Assembly: GCA_017958895.1 (NCBI GenBank)
Contig: JAGDBT010000087.1
Location: forward strand, 1 to 36,084
Direction: 5' to 3'
DNA: 36,084 nucleotides
Source of the DNA: Alphaproteobacteria bacterium
Lineage (GTDB): Bacteria; Pseudomonadota; Alphaproteobacteria; RF32; CAG-239
Part shown: one piece after another, positions 8,023 to 16,776 of the stretch
Numbering within the stretch: the stretch's first letter is position 1
Layout of the letters: every line of letters begins with the position of its first letter
Notes under the pieces: generated by a model
Told to the model about the DNA's origin: nothing
What the model saw: only the letters and a program-made list of their open reading frames with translations
Databases searched by the model: none
Position numbers and translations under genes: made by a program

Positions 8023-8660
8023 CCGAAGCAACCGACATTTTATCCGAGACCGGCGAAAAATTGATTGATGCCACGCAAAATGTGATTATGGACGCGGCCG
8101 AAAACGTTTCGCAGGTTATAGAAACTGCCGCCGAAAAATCAATCATTCACGAACCCAGCCCCGTTCCTTTTTATACCGAAATAGAATTCTGGGTAGGCCT
8201 ATCTTTTGTTTTGACTATCCTTTTATTATATAAATTTGCCGGAAAATTGTTCAAAAATCTGTTGCTCGGACACTCGCAAAAAGTGGTTTCGGAAATAGAA
8301 GAGGCCGTAAAATTACGGGACGATGCTCAAAAACTCTTGGCAAAATATGAACGTCAGGCTCTTAATTTAAACAGCGAAGCCGAACAAATATTTAACGAAT
8401 CGCAGAAAAATCTGCAGAATCTTAAAAATCGCAAAACTGCCGATTTAAAAAAGAAGCTTCGTCATAAGCAACAAGAAACCGCCTTGCGCATTTCTGCGGC
8501 AACGGAAAAAAATCAATCCGAAATAAATGCCGTAATCAGTCTGCGGGCCACTGAACTGGCTCATAAGGCCATAGAAAAATATATAAACAACACCGAGAAA
8601 AGTTTATTGATTGATGAAGCAATTGCCGATTTGGATAAAATAATAACCTCCGAGAACTGA
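8019..8660 (+). CDS. atpF: ATP synthase Fo subunit b with N-terminal extension
   Basis: A 213-residue b subunit. The membrane helix at about 56-72 follows EIEFWVGLSFVLT, then the long charged stalk helix runs to the C-terminus, as in the family. About 48 residues precede the helix, more than the usual few to twenty, and they look like an amphipathic helix (LIDATQNVIMDAAENV) without a signal peptide. The start at 8019 overlaps the b' stop (ATGA), which supports the long form; no later ATG lies before the helix other than M29. F1 genes do not follow, as expected for the split operons of Alphaproteobacteria. Confidence 0.92.
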   Translation: MTEATDILSETGEKLIDATQNVIMDAAENVSQVIETAAEKSIIHEPSPVPFYTEIEFWVGLSFVLTILLLYKFAGKLFKNLLLGHSQKVVSEIEEAVKLRDDAQKLLAKYERQALNLNSEAEQIFNESQKNLQNLKNRKTADLKKKLRHKQQETALRISAATEKNQSEINAVISLRATELAHKAIEKYINNTEKSLLIDEAIADLDKIITSEN

Positions 8661-8676
8661 TCCTCGGAGGTTATTA
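8641..8676. terminator. Bidirectional hairpin terminator between atpF and fba
   Basis: A perfect 14-base-pair stem (8641-8654 with 8663-8676) encloses an 8-base loop that contains the atpF stop codon. GC-rich CCTCCGAG forms the loop-side half. Read on the minus strand the stem is followed by a T-rich run (TTATTATTTTAT), suiting termination of fba. On the plus strand the run after the stem is A-rich and weaker. Confidence 0.85.
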
Positions 8677-8692
8677 AATAATATCGGCTCGA

Positions 8693-9742
8693 TTAAATTT
8701 CTCCGGCCGCGTATTTTTTAGCCATATCGCAAAGTCTTATGGCTTTAATTTTGTCGGCATTGCCGGCCGCCCCGAAAGCGATATAACGATCCTCGCAAAC
8801 CTTCTGCATTTCTTCGATTGCCGGTTTAAGATATTTACGCGGATCAAATTCCGAAGGATGCTCTGCATATATGCGACGAATTGCTCCGGTCATAGCCATA
8901 CGCGAATCCGTATCAACATTGACTTTTCTGACCCCGGATTTAATACCGCGAACAATTTCTTCTACCGGAACACCGTAAGTTTGCGGAATTTGCCCGCCGT
9001 AAGCATTAATCAAATCTTGTAATTCTTGCGGAACTGAAGAAGAACCGTGCATTACCAAGTGAGTATTCGGCAATTTGGCATGAATTTTTTCAATTACATC
9101 AATAGCCAGAATTTCGCCGTCCGGTTTGCGCGTAAACTTATAAGCGCCGTGCGATGTACCAACCGCCACCGCCAAAGCATCAAGCCCTGTCAGGCTTACA
9201 AATTCAGCCGCCTCATCCGGATCGGTAACCAAACGTTTTTTATCCAGTTTACCTTCCGCACCTATACCGTCTTCCTTATCGGCTTTACCGGTTTCAAGAG
9301 AACCGATAACTCCCAACTCGCCTTCAACGGATGCTCCCACGGCATGAGCGCGAGACACAACTTCCTTGGTTACTTTTACATTATATTCAAAAGAAGAAGG
9401 GGTTTTACCGTCAGTTTCCAAAGAACCGTCCATCATTACCGAAGAATATCCGTTTACAATGGCCGATTGGCAAATATCAACCGAAGTTCCGTGATCCTGA
9501 TGCAAGCAAATAGGCAATTCCGGAAACATTTCAATTCCCGCGGCAATCATATGACGAATCATCGGGTCGCCGGCATATTTGCGGGCACCGGTTGAAGTTT
9601 GAATAATCACCGGAGCATTAACTTTTTTGGCCGCCTGTAAAACGGCAATAATTTGTTCCATATCATTAATATTAAACGCCGGAACACCATAGTTGTGTTC
9701 TGCCGCATGGTCAAGAATTTGACGCATAGAAACTAAAGGCAT
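8693..9742 (-). CDS. fba: Fructose-bisphosphate aldolase, class II
   Basis: This 349-residue zinc enzyme splits fructose 1,6-bisphosphate to glyceraldehyde 3-phosphate and dihydroxyacetone phosphate, or runs in reverse. The motif H81-Q-D83-H84-G carries the catalytic aspartate and a zinc histidine. SVEGELGVIG, AVGTSHGAYKF and VMHGSSSVP carry further metal and phosphate sites. The length and ending, with a C-terminal region CEDRYIAFGAAG, fit the Calvin-type subgroup (CbbA-like) common in Alphaproteobacteria; this subgroup name does not imply a Calvin cycle. It is transcribed alone with its own promoter, and a good AGGAG site precedes the ATG. Confidence 0.96.
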   Translation of the reverse strand: MPLVSMRQILDHAAEHNYGVPAFNINDMEQIIAVLQAAKKVNAPVIIQTSTGARKYAGDPMIRHMIAAGIEMFPELPICLHQDHGTSVDICQSAIVNGYSSVMMDGSLETDGKTPSSFEYNVKVTKEVVSRAHAVGASVEGELGVIGSLETGKADKEDGIGAEGKLDKKRLVTDPDEAAEFVSLTGLDALAVAVGTSHGAYKFTRKPDGEILAIDVIEKIHAKLPNTHLVMHGSSSVPQELQDLINAYGGQIPQTYGVPVEEIVRGIKSGVRKVNVDTDSRMAMTGAIRRIYAEHPSEFDPRKYLKPAIEEMQKVCEDRYIAFGAAGNADKIKAIRLCDMAKKYAAGEI

Positions 9743-9775
9743 TTTTTTCTCCTAAATTAAATTTTAACTGGCTCA

Positions 9776-9803
9776 AATATAAAAGTTTTATGTATTTTTG
9801 CAA
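9776..9803 (-). promoter_or_regulatory. Probable sigma-70-type promoter of fba
   Basis: On the minus strand, TTGCAA (9798-9803) and TATATT (9776-9781) are 16 bases apart, about 35 bases ahead of the fba start. The gap between the ABC gene stop and fba has no other plausible site. The match is 4 of 6 and 5 of 6 to the consensus. Confidence 0.55.
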
Positions 9804-9808
9804 GTCTT

Positions 9809-11545
9809 TTATTTATTAAGACTCTGCATTTGATAAAAATCGTAATAAATTCCCTTTTTGGCCAATAAATCTTTGTGAGAACCTTCTTCGACAATTCTGC
9901 CGTTATCCATAACCACCAAACGGTCCATTTCTTTGAGAGTTGATAAACGATGTGCAATAGCAATTACCGTTTTGCCCTTCATTAACCTCTTCAGTGATTT
10001 TTGAATATACTGTTCACTTTTACTGTCAAGTGCCGAGGTGGCCTCATCCAAAATCAAAATCGGAGCGTTTTTCAAAATGGCACGAGCAATTGCCACACGT
10101 TGCCTTTCGCCTCCGGAAAGCATAACCCCGCGCTCTCCGACTCTGCTGTCATAACCGTTCGGAAGCTCTTTGATAAATTCATCGGCATAGGCCTGTTTTG
10201 CCGCCGCAATAACCTCCTCATCAGAGGCATTCACATTACCGTAACGAATATTTTCCAAAATTGTACGATTAAATAAAGTCGTATCTTGCGGAATAACGGC
10301 AATTTGCGCACGCAGACTCTCCTGACGAACTTTGCGAATATCTTCTCCGCCCACCGTAATCCGCCCAGAATCCACATCAAAATAGCGAATTAAAAGTTTT
10401 ATAAGCGTAGATTTTCCGCTGCCGGAATGACCGACCAATCCGACCTTTTCGCCCGACTTTATCTTGAGATTAAAATTATTAAATAAGCGGCTTTTATCTT
10501 TATAGTGATAGTCAATATTTTCAAAATTTATCGTGCGATCACGCAATTTTAAGTTATAGGCATCCGGCGCATCTTCAACCAAGCACGGTTTGAAAAGCAA
10601 ATCCAACCCGTCTTTTACCTGCCCGTAAGCCTGCGAAAATTCGCCGGCAAAAAAGCCTATGTTGTTAACTTCCATCATCAATCCCTGCATCAGGGTTATA
10701 CACATAACCACATCGGCAAGCTGCAATTTTCCCAAATACCAATAATAAAAAATACTTATACAGCAAAGCAAATACGACAGATAGAAAATCCATTTTCCCT
10801 GCAAATCAAACCAGGCATCTTTAGTGCGCTCTTTTTGTTCGGCTCTTACCGCCGTTCGTAAAGTGTGGTAAAAATGTCCCTTTTCATAAAAATAATTGGC
10901 AAAACTTTTTACCAAATCGGAATTGGTAACCGTATCGATAAAAACTCCGTCGGTTTCCGCACTGAAACGCGCTCTTTTTTCCGAAAAAGACCCTATTCTG
11001 CGCCGCACCAAAACAATCGAGATCATAAAGATCATACTTAAAGCAAAGATAATAAAGCCGAGTTGCACATTTGCGTAAAAAACCAAAAACAAGGTTACGG
11101 CAATACCGGTAACCGGACGAATTAAGCCGAAAACCACTTCTCCGTATATTTCTTTGATGCCGGAAACCACATTTTTGGTTTTTGAAGCAATTTTGCCGGC
11201 CATTTCTTCATTAAAAAATCCGATGGAATGGTGATGTACGGCAATAAATATATCTTTATATACCAGACTGCAAAAGTACGGCATAAATTTGCCACCGTAA
11301 TAGCGCCACAAAAAATTGGCCACGCTCTCAAAAATCAAAAAGAAAGTCAATAGTCCCACAAAAAAGAAAATATGTTTAATCAGTGTGTGGTCCTTGGCAT
11401 AATCCGGAAGTATTCCGATAACTTGAGCCAAAGCATAAGTTTCTCCGCGGTCTGCTATACTGCGTGCAATCAGCGCCACCAAAATAATGGTGGCCATCAT
11501 TTTTGTCTTTTTCAAATATTTTAAAATAAAGGCAAAAACGCTCAT
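9809..11545 (-). CDS. ABC transporter, fused permease and ATPase (MsbA-like exporter)
   Basis: This 578-residue half-transporter has an N-terminal membrane domain (six helices expected, residues about 15-310) and a C-terminal nucleotide-binding domain. The Walker A GHSGSGKST is near residue 360, the Q-loop follows in AVIPQDTTLF, the signature LSGGERQRVAIARA and Walker B ILILDEATSALD follow, and the H-loop is in IAIAHRLST. Length and order match the type I exporter family that includes MsbA and various multidrug or lipid exporters. The substrate is not shown by the sequence. The start overlaps the stop of the upstream LOG-family gene (ATGA), so it is last in a five-gene operon; no partner half-transporter is near, implying a homodimer. 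Confidence 0.92.
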   Translation of the reverse strand: MSVFAFILKYLKKTKMMATIILVALIARSIADRGETYALAQVIGILPDYAKDHTLIKHIFFFVGLLTFFLIFESVANFLWRYYGGKFMPYFCSLVYKDIFIAVHHHSIGFFNEEMAGKIASKTKNVVSGIKEIYGEVVFGLIRPVTGIAVTLFLVFYANVQLGFIIFALSMIFMISIVLVRRRIGSFSEKRARFSAETDGVFIDTVTNSDLVKSFANYFYEKGHFYHTLRTAVRAEQKERTKDAWFDLQGKWIFYLSYLLCCISIFYYWYLGKLQLADVVMCITLMQGLMMEVNNIGFFAGEFSQAYGQVKDGLDLLFKPCLVEDAPDAYNLKLRDRTINFENIDYHYKDKSRLFNNFNLKIKSGEKVGLVGHSGSGKSTLIKLLIRYFDVDSGRITVGGEDIRKVRQESLRAQIAVIPQDTTLFNRTILENIRYGNVNASDEEVIAAAKQAYADEFIKELPNGYDSRVGERGVMLSGGERQRVAIARAILKNAPILILDEATSALDSKSEQYIQKSLKRLMKGKTVIAIAHRLSTLKEMDRLVVMDNGRIVEEGSHKDLLAKKGIYYDFYQMQSLNK

Positions 11546-12558
11546 ACTTTCTTCTCTTTATTACGTTTTTTAAGTTTTGACAGTTTATCGCTTACTTCGC
11601 CCGTATCTTTGCCGGTTTGCACCAGACGGGAATACATTTTTTCAATTTCTCTTTCCAAATAGGCGGCCTCAATTTCTCCCTGTAATGATTGTATTTCATC
11701 ATTAACACCTTTTTCTTTAACTGCCATAATTTGGTCGTAACAGCTTTCAACATCTATGCCGTTGACAGTTTTCTGTTTAATAAAATACGGCAGTTCATAA
11801 ATCAGTTTACGAGCCTGATAATAAGCTTCAGTTCCGTCCCAATCTTTATGGTAACGTTTTTTGAGCAGATGGAAAGCTATTTCCAATTCTTCGGCATTAT
11901 CAACCACAATAAACGGCACGGGATAGGCAAACCCTTCATGAGCAATAAATTTTAAGTATTCCAGCAAATGGTGGAAAAAGCCGTTAATGTTATAAATAAT
12001 AAAAGGCTTAATCGGCAACATGCCGTCTTGCATGGCCACGCAATCATAAGCCAATTCATCAAGGGTTCCCACTCCGCCCGGGGCAAAAACCACATAATCG
12101 GCTTTCAACAATTTGCGTTTACGTTCTTCCAATGTTCGCGTAACCACTACTTCCATTTTAGAAATCAAATCTTCGTCACTTGAATACAAATCAAAATATT
12201 TTTTGGTGGTTATGCCCTGAATAGGCACCTCTTTTAATTCATGTTCTCTTTCGTTCCAACCGTCCAAAACACCTCTGGCCACCGCGCCCATAATTCCACT
12301 GTTTGAAAGGCCGAAATCCAGTTTAAAATTCATTTTGATGATTTTTTTGCCTAAATTATAGGCTTCTTCGGCATAAACGGCATCATTTCCCGAACGCGAA
12401 CCGCCGGCAACAAAAACTCGAATTCCTTCACCGCTGTTATCTTTTTTAAACCTCTCCAGAACTTCATTTTCCGGTGTTTCTTTCGATACCTCTTCGATTA
12501 CTTCTTCTTTGCCGTCTTCTTCTTCGATTTCCCACGAACGCAAGTGTTTATGTGTCAT
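11542..12558 (-). CDS. LOG-family protein (lysine decarboxylase-like Rossmann fold), extended
   Basis: A 338-residue protein. LOG enzymes remove ribose 5-phosphate from nucleoside monophosphates. The hallmark PGGVGTLDE is at residues 160-168, and ERKRKLL at about 145-151 provides the upstream catalytic arginine-lysine motif. The glycine-rich VFVAGGSRSG at about 48-57 begins the fold. Most bacterial LOG proteins are near 190 residues; here an acidic N-terminus of about 45 and a C-terminal charged helical tail beyond about residue 260 are added. The ATG at 12558 follows GAGGAG and lies one base past the tgt stop, so I prefer it to an ATG at 12630 inside tgt. The physiological substrate is unknown. 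Confidence 0.85.
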   Translation of the reverse strand: MTHKHLRSWEIEEEDGKEEVIEEVSKETPENEVLERFKKDNSGEGIRVFVAGGSRSGNDAVYAEEAYNLGKKIIKMNFKLDFGLSNSGIMGAVARGVLDGWNEREHELKEVPIQGITTKKYFDLYSSDEDLISKMEVVVTRTLEERKRKLLKADYVVFAPGGVGTLDELAYDCVAMQDGMLPIKPFIIYNINGFFHHLLEYLKFIAHEGFAYPVPFIVVDNAEELEIAFHLLKKRYHKDWDGTEAYYQARKLIYELPYFIKQKTVNGIDVESCYDQIMAVKEKGVNDEIQSLQGEIEAAYLEREIEKMYSRLVQTGKDTGEVSDKLSKLKKRNKEKKV

Positions 12559-12559
12559 C

Positions 12560-13684
12560 TCATAACTCCTCAATATCGCCTTGAGCTTGATTTTTATAAA
12601 ATTCTGCCGCGAACTCCTCAAGTTTATCATTTTTTATTGCTTCGCGCAAGCCCTGCATTAAACGTTCATAATAACGTACATTATGCCAGGTAAGGAGCAT
12701 TATCCCCAAAACTTCGTTGCATTTTTGCAAATGATGAATATAAGCGCGCGAATAATGCGAGCAGAGCGGACAATCACAACCTTCTTCCAAAGGACGATAA
12801 TCTTCACGATGACGAGCGTTGCGAACATTTATTGCCCCATATTTCGTAAAGGCCTGAGCCGTGCGACCGGAACGTGTCGGCATAACGCAATCAAACATAT
12901 CAACGCCGCGTAAAACCGCTCCAACAATATCATCCGAACGGCCAACTCCCATAAGGTAACGAGGTTTATCTACCGGCAACATACCCGGTGCATAATCCAA
13001 AACCTCAAACATTTTTTCCTGGCCTTCGCCTATAGCCAAACCACCTATGGCATAGCCGTCAAACCCTATTTCTTGCAAAGCCTTTGCTGATTCTTCACGC
13101 AAATCCTTAAAAATATTGCCCTGCTGAATTCCGAAAATTCCGTAACCTTCTCGGTCAATAAAAGCTTCTTTACTGCGTCTGGCCCACCGCATTGACAAAC
13201 GCATGGATTTTGCACAAGTTTCGTAAGTTGACGGGAAAGGCGTACACTCATCAAAACACATTGTAATATCGGCATCCAATTTATGCTGTATTTTTATTGA
13301 TTCTTCCGGGCTTAAAAAGAATTTCTGGCCATCGACATGCGACCGAAAAGTAACTCCGTCTTCTTTAAGTTTACGCAAACCGCTCAAGCTCATAACCTGA
13401 AAACCGCCCGAATCGGTCAATATCGGTTTATCCCAGTTCATAAACTTATGCAACCCGCCCATTTTTTCGACCAAATCCGCACCCGGACGCAACATCAGAT
13501 GGTAAGTATTACCCAACAAAATTTCGGCTCCGGTTGCCGCCACGCTTTCCGGCATCATCGCCTTTACGGTTCCGCAAGTCCCGACCGGCATAAACGCCGG
13601 TGTATGAACAACGCCGTGCTTTGTAATCAGTCGTCCTAAACGGCTTTTACCCGATGTTTTCTCTATTTCGAATTTTAAGCTCAT
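12560..13684 (-). CDS. tgt: Queuine tRNA-ribosyltransferase (tRNA-guanine transglycosylase)
   Basis: This 374-residue enzyme exchanges guanine 34 for preQ1 in GUN tRNAs, the first tRNA-bound step of queuosine synthesis. Visible motifs: ILTDSGGFQVMSL with the general acid-base aspartate, CFDECTPFP, GGLAIGEGQ (substrate pocket), GVGRSDDIVGAVLRGVDMFD ending with the nucleophile region, PTRSGRTAQAF, and the zinc site CDCPLC followed by a histidine. The length is normal. It starts 2 bases past the DnaJ-gene stop with AAGGA ahead and is followed at one base by the LOG gene. Confidence 0.97.
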   Translation of the reverse strand: MSLKFEIEKTSGKSRLGRLITKHGVVHTPAFMPVGTCGTVKAMMPESVAATGAEILLGNTYHLMLRPGADLVEKMGGLHKFMNWDKPILTDSGGFQVMSLSGLRKLKEDGVTFRSHVDGQKFFLSPEESIKIQHKLDADITMCFDECTPFPSTYETCAKSMRLSMRWARRSKEAFIDREGYGIFGIQQGNIFKDLREESAKALQEIGFDGYAIGGLAIGEGQEKMFEVLDYAPGMLPVDKPRYLMGVGRSDDIVGAVLRGVDMFDCVMPTRSGRTAQAFTKYGAINVRNARHREDYRPLEEGCDCPLCSHYSRAYIHHLQKCNEVLGIMLLTWHNVRYYERLMQGLREAIKNDKLEEFAAEFYKNQAQGDIEEL

Positions 13685-13686
13685 TA

Positions 13687-14838
13687 TCAGTTTCCTTTAT
13701 AAACTTGACTGCCGAACGGTACCGGATTGCCCATCCCTTTCGCAATATCTTCCCTGCGCACATAAACTCGTTCACCGTTATCAACTATAACCTGATACCA
13801 CTTTTTATCATAAGTGTATCCGGTAATTCTGACCGTGTGTCCTTCATCAATTTCGCCCATAACATCATACTTGGTACTCGGGCCGTAATATACATTACAA
13901 TCTTTATTGAAATGCACCAAATATTCGGAACTGCGCGGATCACTGTCCACTTTCAATATTTTGTTTTCAACCATATCCGACGGCATGATAGCCCCGCCGA
14001 CCATTCGTTCTTCAAAATATTTATCATTTGCGCCGATCTGGCTGGCATAAAAAGAAGTTTTGGCCGCCAACATAACAACGCACAATATTATAACAAGTCC
14101 CAAAACCAACGGTGCCAAAAATTGCCGGCGTCTTATTTCCGCACCGTTCCAACGCGGAATTTTTACGGATTTACGCGGCATAAAATTAAGTCCCGCCACA
14201 AATTTTTCCAACAGTTTTTTGGCTTCCGTCTCATTTTTAAGCAACATTTCTGCCTGCTTGGCATAAACCCAGGCCATTTCGGCATTATTTTCCTGAGCAT
14301 AGGCTAACGCATTATGAATTAACAACTTCAGATTATCTTCATCGTTGCCGTCTGCCTCGCGCAAATTAAAGCGTATTGCTTGCATGGTGTTGGAAAATCC
14401 TCTTTTTCCCCACCAACCTTTAAACCAGTTATTCATGGAAGTCGAAAGGGCCAAACCGTTAGCCTCCGATACATTGCAAATATCTTTGCTTTCTCTGACC
14501 ACTCCCTTATTGACTCTTCGTTGTTTAAGTACCCGCAAAGCTTTATCTTCCTTACCTGCCTGATTTTTATAAACCTTTAAAGAGCCTATTTTCGGAAAAT
14601 CTCCTTCATCATAAACCAGCGAAAGCAAATCATAATACAAGCGAGATTTTTCATCTTTCATCACATCGTAAGCAATTGAAATTCTGCGAAAAATTTCCAA
14701 AGACCGCTCATCTTGATTATGGTCGGGATGCCAATACTTAGCTTTTTCGTAATAACGTTCTTTAATAACGGAAATATCATCTTGAGGATAAACCTCTAAA
14801 ATTGCATAATAACCGAGTGCATCAGATTTTATTTTCAT
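13687..14838 (-). CDS. DnaJ-domain membrane protein with SH3-like C-terminal domain
   Basis: A 383-residue protein with three parts. The N-terminal J domain (about residues 1-70) keeps the HPD tripeptide in YWHPDHNQDE and so could stimulate DnaK. After a charged helical middle comes one membrane helix at about 235-255 (LAPLVLGLVIILCVVMLAA). The last 75 residues look like a bacterial SH3 domain (YYGPSTKYDVMGEIDEG, then WYQVIVDNGERVYVRREDI), a peptidoglycan or protein-binding fold. With one helix and the J domain at the N-terminus, the SH3 part would face the periplasm. The ATG at 14838 has AAGGAG ahead. It overlaps the ParA-like gene by 17 bases, so the two are co-translated. Function not known. 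Confidence 0.75.
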   Translation of the reverse strand: MKIKSDALGYYAILEVYPQDDISVIKERYYEKAKYWHPDHNQDERSLEIFRRISIAYDVMKDEKSRLYYDLLSLVYDEGDFPKIGSLKVYKNQAGKEDKALRVLKQRRVNKGVVRESKDICNVSEANGLALSTSMNNWFKGWWGKRGFSNTMQAIRFNLREADGNDEDNLKLLIHNALAYAQENNAEMAWVYAKQAEMLLKNETEAKKLLEKFVAGLNFMPRKSVKIPRWNGAEIRRRQFLAPLVLGLVIILCVVMLAAKTSFYASQIGANDKYFEERMVGGAIMPSDMVENKILKVDSDPRSSEYLVHFNKDCNVYYGPSTKYDVMGEIDEGHTVRITGYTYDKKWYQVIVDNGERVYVRREDIAKGMGNPVPFGSQVYKGN

Positions 14839-15619
14839 TATCAATCTCCTTGTTTAACAATTTTCGGGCGATTTGCATTACATCCGAGGCGGCTTTGCTG
14901 TCGGCATAACGATTTAGCAATAACGAATGACTGCGAATGGCATCTCTTACCAGCATATCTTTGCGGACAACGCCCAACAAATCAGGTATATATTTAAGAT
15001 GCTGTTCACAAGCCCTACGTAAAGTATTATAGGTTTGCAAGCCTTCCTCATACGAATTTGCATAATTAACCACGATGCTCAACTTTTCACAACTGATTAA
15101 CGACATATCGTTTTGCAAAAAATTATAGGTTGCCACCAAATTTGAAGGATCGTTGGTGCAAACAAGCAACAAATTTTTCAGCGGCGGTAAAAAATGATTG
15201 ATTATTTTTTCCGTTGCCGGCAAATCAATTACCACTTCATCATATTTTTTAGCGGTGATGGTCAGATATTCGCGAAAAATCTGCAATCTGCCTTCCGGCA
15301 TTTCTTCCATTATATTGCTGCCGGCTATTCCGGCCATAATGTCAAAATTCTTTTTGGTTACGGGCATTACGGCATTATTAAAACATATTTTATCGACCGC
15401 CGCCGCATTAAGCGAATTTTCCGCAGACAACCCTAATTGCACTTCCGTATTCAGCAAACCGTTATCGGCATCAAAAAGCAAAACATTACGGCGCAAAATG
15501 CTTAAGGCATGCGCCAGAGTTATTGCCAACCAGGTTTTCCCCATACTTCCCACACCGGAAGTGATGGCCGAAATATTTTCCGCCGGCTGTAAAAATAAGT
15601 TTTTACCTGTATTTACCAT
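14822..15619 (-). CDS. MinD/FlhG-like P-loop ATPase lacking the signature lysine
   Basis: This 265-residue ATPase resembles the MinD/FlhG/ParA group. The P-loop reads S21-G-V-G-S-M-G-K28-T29, and LLFDADNGLLNTEVQLGL at about 47-64 is the conserved strand and switch found in FlhG and MinD. KYDEVVIDLPA supplies the Walker B aspartate. In this group SGKGGVGKT normally carries a signature lysine at the place of V23; it is missing here. No flagellar genes are in the window. The C-terminal membrane-targeting helix of MinD is not obvious. The ATG is 22 bases after the only good GGAG, so the start is less secure. It heads an operon with a DnaJ membrane protein, so a role in placing or guiding proteins is possible, but unproven. 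Confidence 0.72.
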   Translation of the reverse strand: MVNTGKNLFLQPAENISAITSGVGSMGKTWLAITLAHALSILRRNVLLFDADNGLLNTEVQLGLSAENSLNAAAVDKICFNNAVMPVTKKNFDIMAGIAGSNIMEEMPEGRLQIFREYLTITAKKYDEVVIDLPATEKIINHFLPPLKNLLLVCTNDPSNLVATYNFLQNDMSLISCEKLSIVVNYANSYEEGLQTYNTLRRACEQHLKYIPDLLGVVRKDMLVRDAIRSHSLLLNRYADSKAASDVMQIARKLLNKEIDNENKI

Positions 15620-15690
15620 CTTGTACTTTTTATTTTTCTCCTGTAATATGTTACAAGATAATAGCTTTTATGCAATCAGTTAAAGTCTTT

Positions 15691-15718
15691 TTAACACAAT
15701 TTATTTACACTCTATACC
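15691..15718 (+). promoter_or_regulatory. Possible promoter of the solute-binding protein operon
   Basis: TTAACA (15691-15696) and TATACC (15713-15718) are 16 bases apart, about 45 bases ahead of the ATG at 15764. This 144-base gap between the divergent ParA-like and solute-binding genes is the longest in the window and otherwise holds no gene. The matches are partial. Confidence 0.4.
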
Positions 15719-15763
15719 ATCTGAATGAATAAAAAGAGATTTTCGGGCTTAAAAGGGGACAAA

Positions 15764-16765
15764 ATGAAAAGACTGTTGTTGATTTGTTTCATGATATTGT
15801 TTGTTGCCACGGGAGTAATGGCTTCTAATTTGGTAAAAAAAGAAAGCTATTTATCTACCACGCTCAATGTTGTCGGACTTCCGGATTTTCCTCCTTTTTC
15901 CGAATATATAAAGAACGATCGTGATGCTTATATATTGAAAAGTGCCTTTTTGCAGCCTTTAATTCATGCGGCACAACGTAATGATATAAAAATGAAAACG
16001 GCTGATTTAAAAGATACTCCTGACTTAAAAATGTTGCTGTTAGGAATGAAATCAGGTGATTATCATGTGTTTATCGGCACTTATTCCGACACTAAAATGT
16101 TTGCCGGTCTGGAAATTTTGTATCCGGCCGTAATATCCAACCCCGTTCATTTGATTACTTTGCCGGAAACTCAGGAACAAATCAAAACTTATGCCGACTT
16201 AAAAAACTTGCGCGGTATTGCCTCCAAAAGCGAATATTTCAGTGATTTTGTTTTGCGCAAATTCAAAGAATTAAACATCACTTATGTTGATAATTCTCTG
16301 GAAGCTTATGAAAAATTGATTATCGGAGAAGCAGATTACATGATGGGCGGTCTGTATTATAACAAAATAGCCGCCAGTCAATACGGAGTTAGCGATTTTA
16401 TAGCCTATTCCAAAAAACCTCTTTTCAAAATTCCGCTTTTTCTTTCCTTATCGAAAGAAACCCCTGTTTTATCGGAATATGTACGAATCTTAAAACAAGA
16501 ACTTTCCAAACCGGAATTTGCCACGGAAGTTAAAAATGAAATTATTCGTTTGGTAGGCGAGGAAATTGAAAAAAATGATGGTACGGTTCCGCCTTCTTTT
16601 GCCACAATCATGAGGGAAAAGGCTCAGAGTCAACAAGATTCCGCCGTTGAAGAATCTCCGTTTGAAGAGGATAAACCGCAACAAAATAACGCCATCCGAC
16701 ACGGACGAATCGTAGAACATGAACAACATCAAACAACTTTTGATGAAGCTCTTGACGGTATTTAG
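15764..16765 (+). CDS. Periplasmic solute-binding protein, family 3 type
   Basis: This 333-residue protein has a clear signal peptide (MKRLLLICFMILFVATGVMA, cleavage after residue 20) and a body typical of periplasmic amino-acid-type binding proteins: LNVVGLPDFPPFSEY opens the first lobe, DLKNLRGIASKSEYFSDF marks the interlobe segment, and YEKLIIGEADYMMGGLYY closes the pocket. The tail of about 60 residues after NEIIRLVGEEIE is acidic and glutamine-rich, longer than usual and probably disordered. An ATG 39 bases earlier is less likely because the signal would be displaced. No transporter permease or ATPase gene adjoins, so the protein may serve a distant transporter or act in sensing or envelope binding. 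Confidence 0.75.
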   Translation: MKRLLLICFMILFVATGVMASNLVKKESYLSTTLNVVGLPDFPPFSEYIKNDRDAYILKSAFLQPLIHAAQRNDIKMKTADLKDTPDLKMLLLGMKSGDYHVFIGTYSDTKMFAGLEILYPAVISNPVHLITLPETQEQIKTYADLKNLRGIASKSEYFSDFVLRKFKELNITYVDNSLEAYEKLIIGEADYMMGGLYYNKIAASQYGVSDFIAYSKKPLFKIPLFLSLSKETPVLSEYVRILKQELSKPEFATEVKNEIIRLVGEEIEKNDGTVPPSFATIMREKAQSQQDSAVEESPFEEDKPQQNNAIRHGRIVEHEQHQTTFDEALDGI

Positions 16766-16776
16766 GAGAGAAAAAT

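Noticed and set aside
9047..9595. 182-residue open frame antisense to fba
   Set aside because: It lies wholly inside the well-supported aldolase gene on the other strand, has no ribosome site of note and shows no recognisable domain.
13654..14307. 217-residue open frame antisense to the DnaJ-domain gene
   Set aside because: It overlaps a gene with a clear J domain, membrane helix and SH3-like tail. Long antisense frames are common in this AT-rich sequence.
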